64,000 nt of DNA from Aeromonas sp. RU39B (lineage in GTDB: Bacteria; Pseudomonadota; Gammaproteobacteria; Enterobacterales; Aeromonadaceae): NCBI RefSeq assembly GCF_900156095.1, contig NZ_FTMJ01000007.1:62001-126000 (forward strand), written 5' to 3'. The first letter of the stretch is position 1. Each line of letters starts with the position of its first letter. The translations under genes and the position numbers were made by a program. Below are positions 9,005-17,553 of this stretch, in pieces. The notes beneath the pieces are model-generated. The model made no database searches and was not told the origin of the DNA. It was given only the letters and a program-made list of their open reading frames with translations.

Positions 9005-10336
9005 ATGAGACCTGTCAACGAGATCACCACCCCTGCCGACTTGTCTGCCTTCTGGATGCCGTTTACGGCCAACCAGCAGTTCAAGGCGGCACCACGCATC
9101 CTCGCCTCGGCAGAGGGGATGCATTATTACTCAGAGGACGGCCGCAAGATACTGGATGGTACGGCCGGGCTCTGGTGCTGCAACGCCGGCCACGGTCGGC
9201 GCGAGATCGCGCAAGCGGTGTCGCAGCAGATTTCCCGTCTCGACTTTGCGCCAACCTTTCAGATGGGGCACCCGCTCCCGTTTGAGCTGGCCGACCGGTT
9301 GGTCGATATCGCGCCACCCGGCTTCAAACACGTTTTCTATACCAACTCGGGCTCCGAGTCGGTCGATACCGCCCTCAAGATCGCGCTGGCCTGGCAGCGG
9401 GCGCGTGGACAGGGAACCCGCACCCGTCTGATTGGCCGCGAGCGCGGTTATCACGGGGTCGGCTTTGGCGGCATCTCGGTCGGCGGCATTGTGACCAACC
9501 GCAAACACTTCGGAACCCTGCTGACCGGGGTGGACCATCTGCCGCACACCCTCGATATTGCCCGCAATGCCTTTACCCGTGGTCTGCCCAACGAGAACGA
9601 TGCGCTGGCCGATGAGCTGGAGTGTATCGTGGCGCTGCACGATGCCAGCAATATTGCCGCGGTGATCGTCGAGCCGATTGCCGGCAGCACGGGGGTGATT
9701 TTGCCGCCCAAGGGTTACCTCAAGCGGCTGCGCGAGATCTGCACCAAGCACGGCATCCTGCTGATTTTTGACGAGGTGATCACCGGCTTTGGTCGCCTTG
9801 GTGCTGCATTTGCGGCCCAGGAGTTTGCGGTACAGCCCGATCTCATTACCTGCGCCAAGGGGCTGACTAACGGCGCCATCCCGATGGGGGCGGTGCTGGT
9901 GCAAGATTGGCTCTATCAGGATCTGATGCAGGCTGGGCAAGGGGGCATTGAGCTGTTCCATGGCTACACCTACTCCGGCCATCCGGTGGCCGCTGCCGCT
10001 GCACTCGCCACCCTCGATATCTATGCGCGTGAGCAGCTGCTGACCCGTGCCCATGAGATGGCCGGCTACTGGGAAGAGGCGGTGCACAGCCTGCGCGGCT
10101 GCAAGCATGTGAAGGATATCCGCAACTACGGACTGGTCGCGGGCATCGAGCTCGAGTCCATGACCGGAGCGCCCGGACGGCGTGCCTATGAGGTGTTTGT
10201 CCGCTGCTTCCAGATGGGGGCGCTGATCCGCGTCACTGGCGACATCATTGCCCTGTCACCGCCGCTCATTATCGAGCGCGAGCATATCGATCAACTGTTC
10301 AGCCTGCTGCAGGATGCCTTGCAGGCACAAGCCTAA
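9005..10336 (+). CDS. Beta-alanine (omega-amino acid)-pyruvate transaminase
   Basis: A 443-residue class III PLP aminotransferase. Features are the PLP-lysine region (DLITCAKGLTNGAIPMG), the cofactor aspartate in LLIFDEVITGFGRLG, and the N-terminal FWMPFTANQQF and GLWCCNAGHGR, which are close to the beta-alanine:pyruvate transaminases of Pseudomonas (OapT/BauA). It should convert beta-alanine plus pyruvate to malonate semialdehyde plus alanine. ATG 9005 is preferred because AGGT lies just upstream; GTG 8999 is an alternative. It is followed after 17 bases by mmsA, which uses the product. Some members also accept GABA or putrescine, so the substrate range is open. Confidence 0.88.
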   Translation: MRPVNEITTPADLSAFWMPFTANQQFKAAPRILASAEGMHYYSEDGRKILDGTAGLWCCNAGHGRREIAQAVSQQISRLDFAPTFQMGHPLPFELADRLVDIAPPGFKHVFYTNSGSESVDTALKIALAWQRARGQGTRTRLIGRERGYHGVGFGGISVGGIVTNRKHFGTLLTGVDHLPHTLDIARNAFTRGLPNENDALADELECIVALHDASNIAAVIVEPIAGSTGVILPPKGYLKRLREICTKHGILLIFDEVITGFGRLGAAFAAQEFAVQPDLITCAKGLTNGAIPMGAVLVQDWLYQDLMQAGQGGIELFHGYTYSGHPVAAAAALATLDIYAREQLLTRAHEMAGYWEEAVHSLRGCKHVKDIRNYGLVAGIELESMTGAPGRRAYEVFVRCFQMGALIRVTGDIIALSPPLIIEREHIDQLFSLLQDALQAQA

Positions 10337-10353
10337 CCACTTAGGGAGGAGAC

Positions 10354-11847
10354 ATGAGCACTCTGGGACACTTTATCGGGGGCCAGCGGGTTGCCGGTCA
10401 TAGCGAGCGCAGCAGCGCTATTTTCAATCCGGCGAGCGGCGAGGAGATTGGCCGGGTTGCGCTGGCATCGGTGCAGGAGTGCCAGAGTGCCATCGCGGCC
10501 GCCGAGCAAGCTTTTGCCGGCTGGGCGCAGACCCCGCCGCTGCAGCGGGCGCGGGTGATGTTTCGCTTCAAGGCGCTGCTTGAGCAGCAGCGCGGCGAGC
10601 TGGCCGCCCTGATCACCCGTGAGCACGGCAAGGTGCAAAGTGACGCCCAGGGCGAGCTGACCCGCGGTCTCGAAGTGGTCGAATTTGCCTGCGGGATTCC
10701 CCACCTGCAGAAGGGGGAGTTTTCCCAGAATGTGGGCAGCGGCGTCGATAGCTGGTCGCTGATGCAGCCGGTTGGGGTGTGCGCCGGCATCACCCCCTTC
10801 AATTTCCCGGCCATGGTGCCGCTGTGGATGTTCCCGGTGGCGCTGGCCTGCGGTAATACCTTTGTGCTCAAGCCTTCCGAGAAAGACCCCAGCCTGGCTC
10901 TGCGTATGGCGGAGTTACTCAAGGAGGCGGGGCTGCCGGACGGCGTGTTCAACGTCATCAACGGCGACAAAGAGGCGGTCGATGTGCTGCTGACCGACCC
11001 GCGGGTGCAGGCGGTGTCGTTTGTCGGCTCGACGCCGATTGCGCAATACATCTATGCCACCGCCTCAGCCCATGGCAAACGGGTGCAGGCGCTGGGCGGA
11101 GCCAAGAATCACCTGCTGGTGATGCCCGATGCCGATCTCGATGCCGTGGTCAGTGCATTGATGGGGGCGGCCTATGGCGCGGCAGGCGAGCGCTGCATGG
11201 CGGTGTCCGTGGCCGTCGCCGTGGGGGATGAGGTGGCCGATGCGTTGGTGGCGCGCCTTGGTGACAAGGTGCGCGCCTTGCGGGTTGGGCCGGGCGCTGG
11301 TGTCACCCCGGAAAACGAGATGGGGCCGCTGATTAGCCGCGAGCATCTGGCCAAGGTGCGTGGTTATGTGGATCAGGGCGTGGCTGAAGGGGCTGCGCTG
11401 GTGGTCGATGGCCGGATGTTGGCAAGCGAAGGTGGCTATTTTATCGGGGGTTGCCTGTTTGACCGGGTGACCCCCGCGATGCGTATTTACCGCGAAGAGA
11501 TCTTCGGGCCGGTGCTGTGCGTGGTGCGGGTTGCGGACTATGAAACGGCCTTGCAACTGGTCAATGAACACGAGTATGGCAACGGCACCGCTATCTTTAC
11601 TCGTGACGGCGGGTGTGCGCGGGACTTCACCCAACGCGTTCAGGTCGGTATGGTAGGGGTCAATGTGCCGATCCCGGTGCCGATGGCCTTTCACAGCTTT
11701 GGTGGCTGGAAGCGCTCCCTGTTTGGGGCACTTCACATGCACGGGCCGGACGGGGTACGTTTCTACACACGGATGAAGACGGTGACCGCCCGCTGGCCGG
11801 AAGGTGATGCAGGGGGCGCCAGTTTTATCATGCCGACCATGAAGTAA
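10354..11847 (+). CDS. mmsA: CoA-acylating (methyl)malonate-semialdehyde dehydrogenase
   Basis: A 497-residue member of the MmsA branch of the aldehyde dehydrogenases, with [31 protein letters not shown] and the nucleophile Cys in [10 protein letters not shown]. The missing conserved Glu base (GGAKNH instead of E-L-G-G) is the hallmark of the CoA-dependent enzymes. It oxidises and decarboxylates malonate or methylmalonate semialdehyde to acetyl- or propionyl-CoA. Because it is in the same operon as the beta-alanine transaminase, malonate semialdehyde is the likely substrate. A strong AGGGAGGAG site precedes the ATG. Confidence 0.9.
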   Translation: MSTLGHFIGGQRVAGHSERSSAIFNPASGEEIGRVALASVQECQSAIAAAEQAFAGWAQTPPLQRARVMFRFKALLEQQRGELAALITREHGKVQSDAQGELTRGLEVVEFACGIPHLQKGEFSQNVGSGVDSWSLMQPVGVCAGITPFNFPAMVPLWMFPVALACGNTFVLKPSEKDPSLALRMAELLKEAGLPDGVFNVINGDKEAVDVLLTDPRVQAVSFVGSTPIAQYIYATASAHGKRVQALGGAKNHLLVMPDADLDAVVSALMGAAYGAAGERCMAVSVAVAVGDEVADALVARLGDKVRALRVGPGAGVTPENEMGPLISREHLAKVRGYVDQGVAEGAALVVDGRMLASEGGYFIGGCLFDRVTPAMRIYREEIFGPVLCVVRVADYETALQLVNEHEYGNGTAIFTRDGGCARDFTQRVQVGMVGVNVPIPVPMAFHSFGGWKRSLFGALHMHGPDGVRFYTRMKTVTARWPEGDAGGASFIMPTMK

Positions 11848-11870
11848 CTGCATGACAAGGAGTGTTATCG

Positions 11871-12602
11871 ATGCGTTTGGGTATCCTCGACTGTGACCGG
11901 CTGGATGCCGACTTGGCCGAACGGTTCGGCCGGGTCTATTCCGAGATGTTTATTAGCGGGTTTCAGGCGCTGCAACCGCAGCTGGAGTTCGAGGTATGGG
12001 TCGCCTGTGATGGCCAGTTACCGCAGGATTTTCAGGCCTGTGATGCCTGGCTGATTACCGGCTCCCGGCACGATGCCTACAGCGATGTGCCCTGGGTTGT
12101 GGCGCTGCGCGACTGGATCGTGCGCGCCGATGCGGCCGGTGTGCCGCTGGCGGGCGTCTGCTTTGGTCATCAGGCGATTGCCCAGGCGCTGGGCGGTCAG
12201 GTGAACAAGTCAGCCAAGGGGTGGGGACTGGGAGTGGCGACCAATCCGGTGCTGACCGAGCAGCCCTGGATGGTGCCATCCCGCGAGCAGATCCGCATTC
12301 TGGCCAGCCATCAGGATCAGGTCGAATCGCTGCCGCCTGACGCGGTGCGCCTTGCCGGTAATGACTTTTGCCCCAACTTTATGTTCCAGCGTGGCGACAA
12401 TGTGGTGGCGATTCAGGGGCATCCGGAGTTTTCCGTCGATTATGACCGCGCCCTGATCGAGCGGCGCCGCGCCACCATCGGTGAAGCGCGTTACCAGTTC
12501 TGCTTGGAGACCCTTGAACAGGGAGTTGACTCGACCCTGGTCCTGTCATGGATCCTTAAGTTTCTTGGATTGTTGCCAGTCGAGCAGGGCCAGCCTGCCT
12601 GA
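11871..12602 (+). CDS. Class I glutamine amidotransferase-like protein
   Basis: A 243-residue stand-alone GATase1 domain. The nucleophile elbow is GVCFGHQAIAQ and the catalytic His-Glu pair is in IQGHPEFSVD. It resembles GMP-synthase-like amidotransferase proteins rather than the peptidase C26 family of PuuD. No synthetase partner domain is fused. The start at 11871 has AAGGAG eight bases upstream. It is the third gene of the transaminase-mmsA operon, so hydrolysis of a gamma-glutamyl amine or amide in polyamine breakdown is a reasonable but unproven role. Confidence 0.8.
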   Translation: MRLGILDCDRLDADLAERFGRVYSEMFISGFQALQPQLEFEVWVACDGQLPQDFQACDAWLITGSRHDAYSDVPWVVALRDWIVRADAAGVPLAGVCFGHQAIAQALGGQVNKSAKGWGLGVATNPVLTEQPWMVPSREQIRILASHQDQVESLPPDAVRLAGNDFCPNFMFQRGDNVVAIQGHPEFSVDYDRALIERRRATIGEARYQFCLETLEQGVDSTLVLSWILKFLGLLPVEQGQPA

Positions 12603-12668
12603 CGCCATTTGTCAGAGCCCTTTCGTAACTGCTAGATTTTCTGGCAATTTAAGCGAACGTTAGACGCC

Positions 12669-12716
12669 CGGGATGAGGTCGGTGATACACTGGCTCATCT
12701 CGGGTGGCCTTTTTTT
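12669..12716 (+). terminator. Terminator of the transaminase-mmsA-GATase operon
   Basis: CGGGATGAG (12669-12677) pairs with CTCATCTCG (12694-12702) with one G-U, and a run of seven T follows at 12710-12716. Confidence 0.65.
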
Positions 12717-12757
12717 GCGATCGCCTGCCCGCCCTGTCAGTCTGTGAGGATGCCGCC

Positions 12758-13729
12758 TTGAAACTACAACAGTTGAAGTATCTGATCGCGATTCGTGACC
12801 ACAATCTCAACGTGTCGGCGGCGTCGGAAGCGCTCTATACCAGTCAGCCCGGGGTGAGCAAACAGATTGGCCTGCTCGAAAGTGAGCTGGGTGTGCGTAT
12901 CTTCGAGCGGCGCGGCAAGCACCTGCACCGCATCACGCCGGTCGGGGAGGAGATCATCCGCTGCGCCGAGTCGATGCTCAATATCGAGAGCAAGATCAAG
13001 GCGATATCCCGCGAATACCTCGACCCGACCGTGGGCACCCTGAACATACACACCACGCACACCATCGCGCGCTATCTGCTGCCCAAAAGTGTCACCTACT
13101 TCACCAAGAAGTACCCCAAGATTTCGTTCCACCTGCATCCGGTGATGTCGGCCAATCGCGAGTCGATCAGCAAGGGGTATTCGGATTTCTCCATCGTCGC
13201 CCACGAGATTGGCTTCGATAAGGATCTCATCGTGCTGCCCGCCTACCTGTGGACCCTGTCGCTGGTGGTGCCGGAAGATCACCCGCTGGCCAGCAGTAAA
13301 CGGCCGACGCTGGAGCAGCTGTGCCAATACCCGATCCTGAGCTACGAGAGCGGGGCCACTGGCCGCCGGGCACAGGATGAGGCGTTTCAGGCGGCGGGGC
13401 TCACCCCCAACTACTACATGACCGTGATGGATGCCGGGGTAATCAAGCGCTACGTGGAGTTGGGTTTTGGCATCGGGATCGTCTCGTCGCTGGTGGCCAA
13501 CGATCGGGAAGGTTCCAATCTGGTGTCGATCAACCTCGAGCACCTGTTCAAGCCCTGCCCGGCCCAGCTCTGCTTTAGCAAGAGTATTCTGCTGCAAAAC
13601 TACATGTATGACTTTATCAGCTCGTTCTCGCCGCACCTGACCAAAGAGGTGATCCAGAATGTGATGCAGCAACCGACCCAAGCCCGTATTGATGAGTTGC
13701 TCAAAGGTGTGGAGCTGCCGGTATACTGA
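12758..13729 (+). CDS. CysB-like LysR family regulator
   Basis: A 323-residue LysR protein colinear with CysB from KLQQLKYLI to the C-terminal LPVY. The start is TTG 12758, with GAGGA eight bases upstream; the colinearity rules out the longer upstream frame. The winged helix covers residues 1-60 (NVSAASEALYTSQPGVSKQI) and the effector domain about 90-300. In CysB numbering the sulfate/acetylserine-contacting residues Thr100 and Thr102 are kept, but Gln103 is Ile (TTHTIARY). The second CysB-family protein in this window (37818) keeps Gln. This protein may therefore answer a different ligand. Targets are unknown; the neighbours are a PfkB kinase and the polyamine block. Confidence 0.85.
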   Translation: MKLQQLKYLIAIRDHNLNVSAASEALYTSQPGVSKQIGLLESELGVRIFERRGKHLHRITPVGEEIIRCAESMLNIESKIKAISREYLDPTVGTLNIHTTHTIARYLLPKSVTYFTKKYPKISFHLHPVMSANRESISKGYSDFSIVAHEIGFDKDLIVLPAYLWTLSLVVPEDHPLASSKRPTLEQLCQYPILSYESGATGRRAQDEAFQAAGLTPNYYMTVMDAGVIKRYVELGFGIGIVSSLVANDREGSNLVSINLEHLFKPCPAQLCFSKSILLQNYMYDFISSFSPHLTKEVIQNVMQQPTQARIDELLKGVELPVY

Positions 13730-13765
13730 TGCCGGCACTTGCCTGATCCATGCCTCGAGGTACCC

Positions 13766-14608
13766 ATGTCCCGTCTTCTGCTGCTTGCTCATCTCAACTG
13801 TGACCATGTGCTGACCTTAAGCGATCCGCTCAAGGCTGGCTCGCGGCTGCACTACCGTGACCACGGGCGACGCCTGGGCGGCGGAGCGGCTAATACCGGA
13901 CTTGGTCTGGTGTGGGCCGGTCATGAGGTGATGGTGGCAACCCGCTTGGGTCGTGATGACGTGGGCGACTGGCTGTTGGCCCAGGCGCAGGCGATTGGCC
14001 TGGATTGCCATTGGGTGCAGCGCTGCGACGAGCCAGCTGGTGAAGTGTTGTTGCTGGTGGATAGTCAGGGCGAGCGCACCATTTTGCGCCAGCCTCGGGA
14101 TGAACAACCAATGAGCCCGTTGCCGCAGCGCGGCTTTGACTGTCTCTACGTTAATCATCCCGGCATGGATGTGGTGCCTTACATGCAATCCCTGCTGGCC
14201 GAGACGCTGGTGGTGGCGCAATACCCCAAGGGCGGTGCCTGGCAGCGCCCATGTCATGTGATGATCGCCTCGCACAGCGATCTCGCGGCGAGCGGCAACC
14301 TGTGGCAGCACGCCCGCGATCTGGCTGGTGAGAGCCTGCTTTGGCTGGTGCTGACTGAAGGGCGCGACGGCGCACTGGCGATTCGCCGCGACGGTGAAAC
14401 GGTGCGTGTGGCGGCCGAGCCGGTCGAGGTGGTCGATAGCACCGGTGCCGGCGATGCATTTGCCGCCGGATTACTGGATGGGTTGATGCGTGGCATTCCC
14501 ATGGCGCAGGCACTGCAAGAGGCCGTGAGTTGGGGTGCGCTGGCAGTGGCAGCCGACAGCTCATTACCGCCCGATACCCTCAAAAAGTGGCTGGAACAGC
14601 GGGGCTAA
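13766..14608 (+). CDS. PfkB family carbohydrate kinase
   Basis: A 280-residue ribokinase-fold sugar or nucleoside kinase. The glycine-rich GGGAANTGLGLVWAG lies near residue 40. The C-terminal signature VVDSTGAGDAFAAGLLDG carries the catalytic Asp and anion hole. The start at 13766 is preceded by GAGG six bases upstream. It follows the CysB-like regulator by 36 bases and may be cotranscribed with it. The sugar substrate cannot be assigned, and there is no transporter or isomerase beside it. Confidence 0.85.
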   Translation: MSRLLLLAHLNCDHVLTLSDPLKAGSRLHYRDHGRRLGGGAANTGLGLVWAGHEVMVATRLGRDDVGDWLLAQAQAIGLDCHWVQRCDEPAGEVLLLVDSQGERTILRQPRDEQPMSPLPQRGFDCLYVNHPGMDVVPYMQSLLAETLVVAQYPKGGAWQRPCHVMIASHSDLAASGNLWQHARDLAGESLLWLVLTEGRDGALAIRRDGETVRVAAEPVEVVDSTGAGDAFAAGLLDGLMRGIPMAQALQEAVSWGALAVAADSSLPPDTLKKWLEQRG

Positions 14609-14646
14609 CGGCCACTCCCCGGCATTTTTGCGATCAATCAAAGAAA

Positions 14647-14676
14647 GTGTCGATTTATTTCTATCTTTATCGACAC
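14647..14676. promoter_or_regulatory. Inverted repeat GTGTCGAT/ATCGACAC upstream of nsrR
   Basis: GTGTCGAT at 14647-14654 is inverted exactly at 14669-14676 around an AT-rich 14-base centre. No T-run follows, so an operator is more likely than a terminator. It lies about 100 bp before nsrR and does not match the known NsrR box. Confidence 0.4.
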
Positions 14677-14774
14677 CCCATCGCTCACCTCTTAACCTTG
14701 CCTGATACCTCTGTATATCGCCTCCATGTGGAGCCGTTGCAGCAGGTTTGGCGTAGCTACGAGGCAAGCATGAT

Positions 14775-15233
14775 ATGCAATTGACGCGTTTTACCGATTA
14801 CGCTCTGCGAACCCTCACCTTTTTGGCAGTGCAACCTGTCGATCGCCTGTCGACCATTACCGAAGTGGCCGAAACGTTCGATATTTCCCGCAATCATGTG
14901 GTGAAAATCGTTCATCAGCTGGGGGTCAAGGGGTACATCGAGACGGTTCGTGGCAAGCATGGTGGCATCCGTCTTGGGCGGGCGACCGTCTCCATTAATT
15001 TGCGCGATGTGGTGGTGGATATGGAGAACATTCTCTGTCCCGCCTACTGCAAGAGCGACAACTGCCGACTGGCCGGAGGGTGCCGGATTCAGGGTATCCT
15101 GCGCAAGGCGATGAACGCCTTTCTCGACGTGCTGGGTGAGTACACCCTGGCCGATGTCGTGCGCGATCCTGAGCGTCTCTGTCACCTGCTGGGGATGGAA
15201 CACGACGACAAGTTGATCGCCATCGCCGGTTGA
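14775..15233 (+). CDS. nsrR: Nitric-oxide-sensing repressor NsrR
   Basis: A 152-residue Rrf2-family repressor. The winged helix includes FDISRNHVVKIVHQLGVKGY. The Fe-S ligand segment has Cys92, Cys97 and Cys103 in the NsrR spacing (YCKSDNCRLAGGC), plus an extra Cys88. NsrR holds an Fe-S cluster that nitric oxide destroys, derepressing detoxification genes such as hmp. The start at 14775 follows GAGG at a rather long distance (11 bases). It is convergent with napF, another gene of nitrogen-oxide respiration. Confidence 0.9.
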   Translation: MQLTRFTDYALRTLTFLAVQPVDRLSTITEVAETFDISRNHVVKIVHQLGVKGYIETVRGKHGGIRLGRATVSINLRDVVVDMENILCPAYCKSDNCRLAGGCRIQGILRKAMNAFLDVLGEYTLADVVRDPERLCHLLGMEHDDKLIAIAG

Positions 15234-15256
15234 GAGCATGAGTGTGCAGACATGAG

Positions 15257-15283
15257 GCGGAGCCCGATATGGCTCCGCTTCTT
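15257..15283 (+). terminator. Hairpin terminator between nsrR and napF
   Basis: GCGGAGCC (15257-15264) pairs with GGCTCCGC (15271-15278) and TTCTT follows on the plus strand. Its place between convergent genes suggests it serves nsrR and possibly napF. Confidence 0.6.
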
Positions 15284-15286
15284 CAT

Positions 15287-15796
15287 TCAGGGCACCGGCA
15301 CCAGCGCGATCGCGCCATGCAGGCAGGCGATGGCGCAGGCACCGCAGCCATCGCAGGCTTCACGATTTATCTGCACACCGTCCGACGTGAGGGTGATGGC
15401 AAACTGCGGGCAGGCATCCTCGCACAAAAGGCAGTAGAAACCGAGGCGGGCCTGACAGCTCTCTTCGACTTTAACTCTGGCCTGGATCTGCCGTCCGAGC
15501 GTCAGATCGAGCGCCCCGGTCGGGCAACTGCGGGCGCAAGTACCGCAGAAGTTGCAGCGACCGCAGGAGAGATCCAGCACCGGTGTTCCCTCCAGCGGAG
15601 TACCCAGATAGGTTTCACGGCTCGCTATTCGGATCACGCCCTGCGGACAGGCGTTGGCGCACTCGCCGCAGTGGCTGCAGAGGGCGAGAAACTGGGACTC
15701 CTCAATGGCCCAGGGCGGTCTGGGATCCTGGCGCTGGGGCGTCGTTTTGGCATGGACCAGCGACTGCTGCAGCCACTGATAGAGCGTTTGATCCAT
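15287..15796 (-). CDS. napF: Ferredoxin-type protein NapF
   Basis: A 169-residue cytoplasmic iron-sulfur protein with four cysteine clusters: CSHCGECANACP, CGRCNFCGTCARSCP, a CLLCEDACP group and CDGCGACAIACLHG. NapF helps assemble or activate the periplasmic nitrate reductase NapA. Here it is isolated from other nap genes, which is found in some gammaproteobacteria. A NarP/NarL-like site lies just before the start codon. Confidence 0.88.
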   Translation of the reverse strand: MDQTLYQWLQQSLVHAKTTPQRQDPRPPWAIEESQFLALCSHCGECANACPQGVIRIASRETYLGTPLEGTPVLDLSCGRCNFCGTCARSCPTGALDLTLGRQIQARVKVEESCQARLGFYCLLCEDACPQFAITLTSDGVQINREACDGCGACAIACLHGAIALVPVP

Positions 15797-15809
15797 ACAG
15801 ACTCACTTT

Positions 15810-15825
15810 TACCTAATTAGGGGTA
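15810..15825. promoter_or_regulatory. Candidate NarP/NarL 7-2-7 site before napF
   Basis: TACCTAATTAGGGGTA fits the inverted heptamer pattern TACYYMT-N2-AKRRGTA with one mismatch. It ends 14 bases before the napF start, so it would overlap the transcript start or leader. Confidence 0.45.
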
Positions 15826-15936
15826 ATTGTAGGCGACTGTGAGTGGCTAATCCAGAACCAAACGAGCCCTCATTCGCCAGTTTCCCCCCGCTTGATGTAA
15901 GCTAGCAGCGTCATTCCTAGCTGAATCTGAAATCCT

Positions 15937-16152
15937 ATGCTGCTATTTTTCTGGCGTGCCTCTTTGCTGCTGGTGTTTCCCCTCATCATCCTGCTCTACA
16001 TGCGGGTGGCTGATCTCCCTTTCAGCACCGTGGACGACGGCGTAAATCACCACAAGTGGGTGATTATCGCGGCCTATTTGGTCTATGTGGTGTTCTGGGT
16101 GATCGTGAACCGTACCTTGAGTCGTCTGCTGCGGCGGCGGGGTCGGCGATGA
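15937..16152 (+). CDS. Small two-helix membrane protein upstream of rmuC
   Basis: A 71-residue protein with hydrophobic stretches at about residues 3-22 and 41-60 and a strongly basic C-terminus (RLLRRRGRR), giving a likely N-in/C-in hairpin in the inner membrane. Its stop codon overlaps the rmuC start as ATGA (16149-16152), indicating translational coupling. The ribosome site before 15937 is weak. I do not recognise the family. The coupling suggests coexpression with RmuC, which itself has a membrane anchor. Confidence 0.65.
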   Translation: MLLFFWRASLLLVFPLIILLYMRVADLPFSTVDDGVNHHKWVIIAAYLVYVVFWVIVNRTLSRLLRRRGRR

Positions 16153-17504
16153 GCCTCGAGCTGTGGGCCTTGCTGCTGGCCGGCGTGGTGCTCAGTGCCG
16201 TGGGCGGGTGGCTGGCCGGACGGCGTGAACAGCGTCTTTTAAGTGACGAGCTGGCCCAGCTGCAAGGCAAAAACGAGGCGCTACTGCTGCGCCAGGATGA
16301 GCTAAGTGACGAGCGCCAGCATCTGCTCGACAAGCAGGAGGAGCACCGTGAGCTGATCACCCGCCTGACCGCCCGGGTCAAGGAGGGCGAAGCGCAGCTA
16401 CGCAGCGAGCGCCAAGCCATGGCCGAGAAACTGCAACTGCAGCAGCAGGCTGAAGCCCGTTTGGTGCAGCAGTTCGAGAACCTTTCCCACCGCCTGCTCG
16501 AGCAGAACTCATCCCAGTTTCGCGATCTAAACCAACACAGTCTGGATCGGGTGCTGACACCGCTGCGCGAGCAGATTGATGCCTTTCGCCGCCAGATTGG
16601 CGAGACCCACGCCCAGGAGAGCGAGCAGCGCCACAACCTGCGATTCGAGCTGGAACGTTTGGCCGAGCTTAACGCCCGTATGACTGAAGAGGCGGCAGCC
16701 CTGACCCGGGCGCTCAAGGGCGACAGCAAGCAACAAGGCAACTGGGGTGAAGTGGTGCTGGCGCGTATTCTGAGCGAATGCGGCCTGCGCGAAGGGCACG
16801 AATACGACACCCAGGTCAGCCTCACCTCCGACAAGGGGCAACGCTATCAGCCGGATGTGATAGTGCATCTGCCGCAGGGCAAGGACATCATCGTCGATGC
16901 CAAGGTCTCGCTGACCGCCTATGAGCGCTGGTTCAACAGCGATGACGAGCTGGAAAAAGCGGTCGCGCTCAAAGAGCACGTAGCGTCGGTGCGCGGTCAC
17001 ATCCGCGAGTTGGGCCGCAAGGATTACCAGCAGTTGCCTGGCGTGCGAACCCTCGACTATGTACTGATGTTTGTGGCGGTCGAGCCCGCATTTCTGGTGG
17101 CACTGGACGCTGACCCTTCACTGGTGCGTTACGGGCTGGAGAACAACATTCTGCTGGTTAGCCCGACCAACCTGATGGTGGCGCTGCGCACCATCGAGAA
17201 CCTGTGGCGGGTGGATCGGCAGAATCAGAATGCCCGCCTGATTGCCGAGCGTGCCGGGCGGCTCTACGAAAAACTGCGGCTGTTTGTCGAGGAGATGCAG
17301 AGCCTGGGCGGTAGTTTGCAGCGCGCCAACGAGAGCTATGACAAGGCGATGGGGCGGCTCGCCTCAGGGCGCGGCAATCTGTTGATGCAGGCCGAGCGGC
17401 TGCGTGAGTTGGGCGTTGAGGTGCCCAAACCGCTCCCTGAAGCGCTGGTCGAGCAGGCGTTGGAGCAGGCGGATGAGCAGACGCCCCCGGCGCTCAACAG
17501 TTGA
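16149..17504 (+). CDS. rmuC: DNA recombination protein RmuC
   Basis: A 451-residue protein: an N-terminal membrane anchor (about 4-20), a long coiled coil rich in Glu/Gln/Arg (about 25-190), then the RmuC nuclease-like domain with QGNWGEVVLARILSECGL and DIIVDAKVSLTAYERW. The D-x-K signature (VDAK) matches the PD-(D/E)xK fold. RmuC limits inversions at short inverted repeats; its exact activity is unsettled. The start at 16149 overlaps the small membrane gene upstream; longer upstream frames would swallow that gene. Confidence 0.92.
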   Translation: MSLELWALLLAGVVLSAVGGWLAGRREQRLLSDELAQLQGKNEALLLRQDELSDERQHLLDKQEEHRELITRLTARVKEGEAQLRSERQAMAEKLQLQQQAEARLVQQFENLSHRLLEQNSSQFRDLNQHSLDRVLTPLREQIDAFRRQIGETHAQESEQRHNLRFELERLAELNARMTEEAAALTRALKGDSKQQGNWGEVVLARILSECGLREGHEYDTQVSLTSDKGQRYQPDVIVHLPQGKDIIVDAKVSLTAYERWFNSDDELEKAVALKEHVASVRGHIRELGRKDYQQLPGVRTLDYVLMFVAVEPAFLVALDADPSLVRYGLENNILLVSPTNLMVALRTIENLWRVDRQNQNARLIAERAGRLYEKLRLFVEEMQSLGGSLQRANESYDKAMGRLASGRGNLLMQAERLRELGVEVPKPLPEALVEQALEQADEQTPPALNS

Positions 17505-17508
17505 ATGA

Positions 17509-17538
17509 CAAAGAGGCAGCCGATGGGCTGCCTCTTTG
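17509..17538. terminator. Bidirectional terminator between rmuC and trkH
   Basis: A 13-bp stem formed by 17509-17521 and 17526-17538 (core AAAGAGGCAGCC/GGCTGCCTCTTT) with a GATG loop lies between convergent stop codons. Confidence 0.8.
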
Positions 17539-17553
17539 GTTCTGGCTCCGTTG

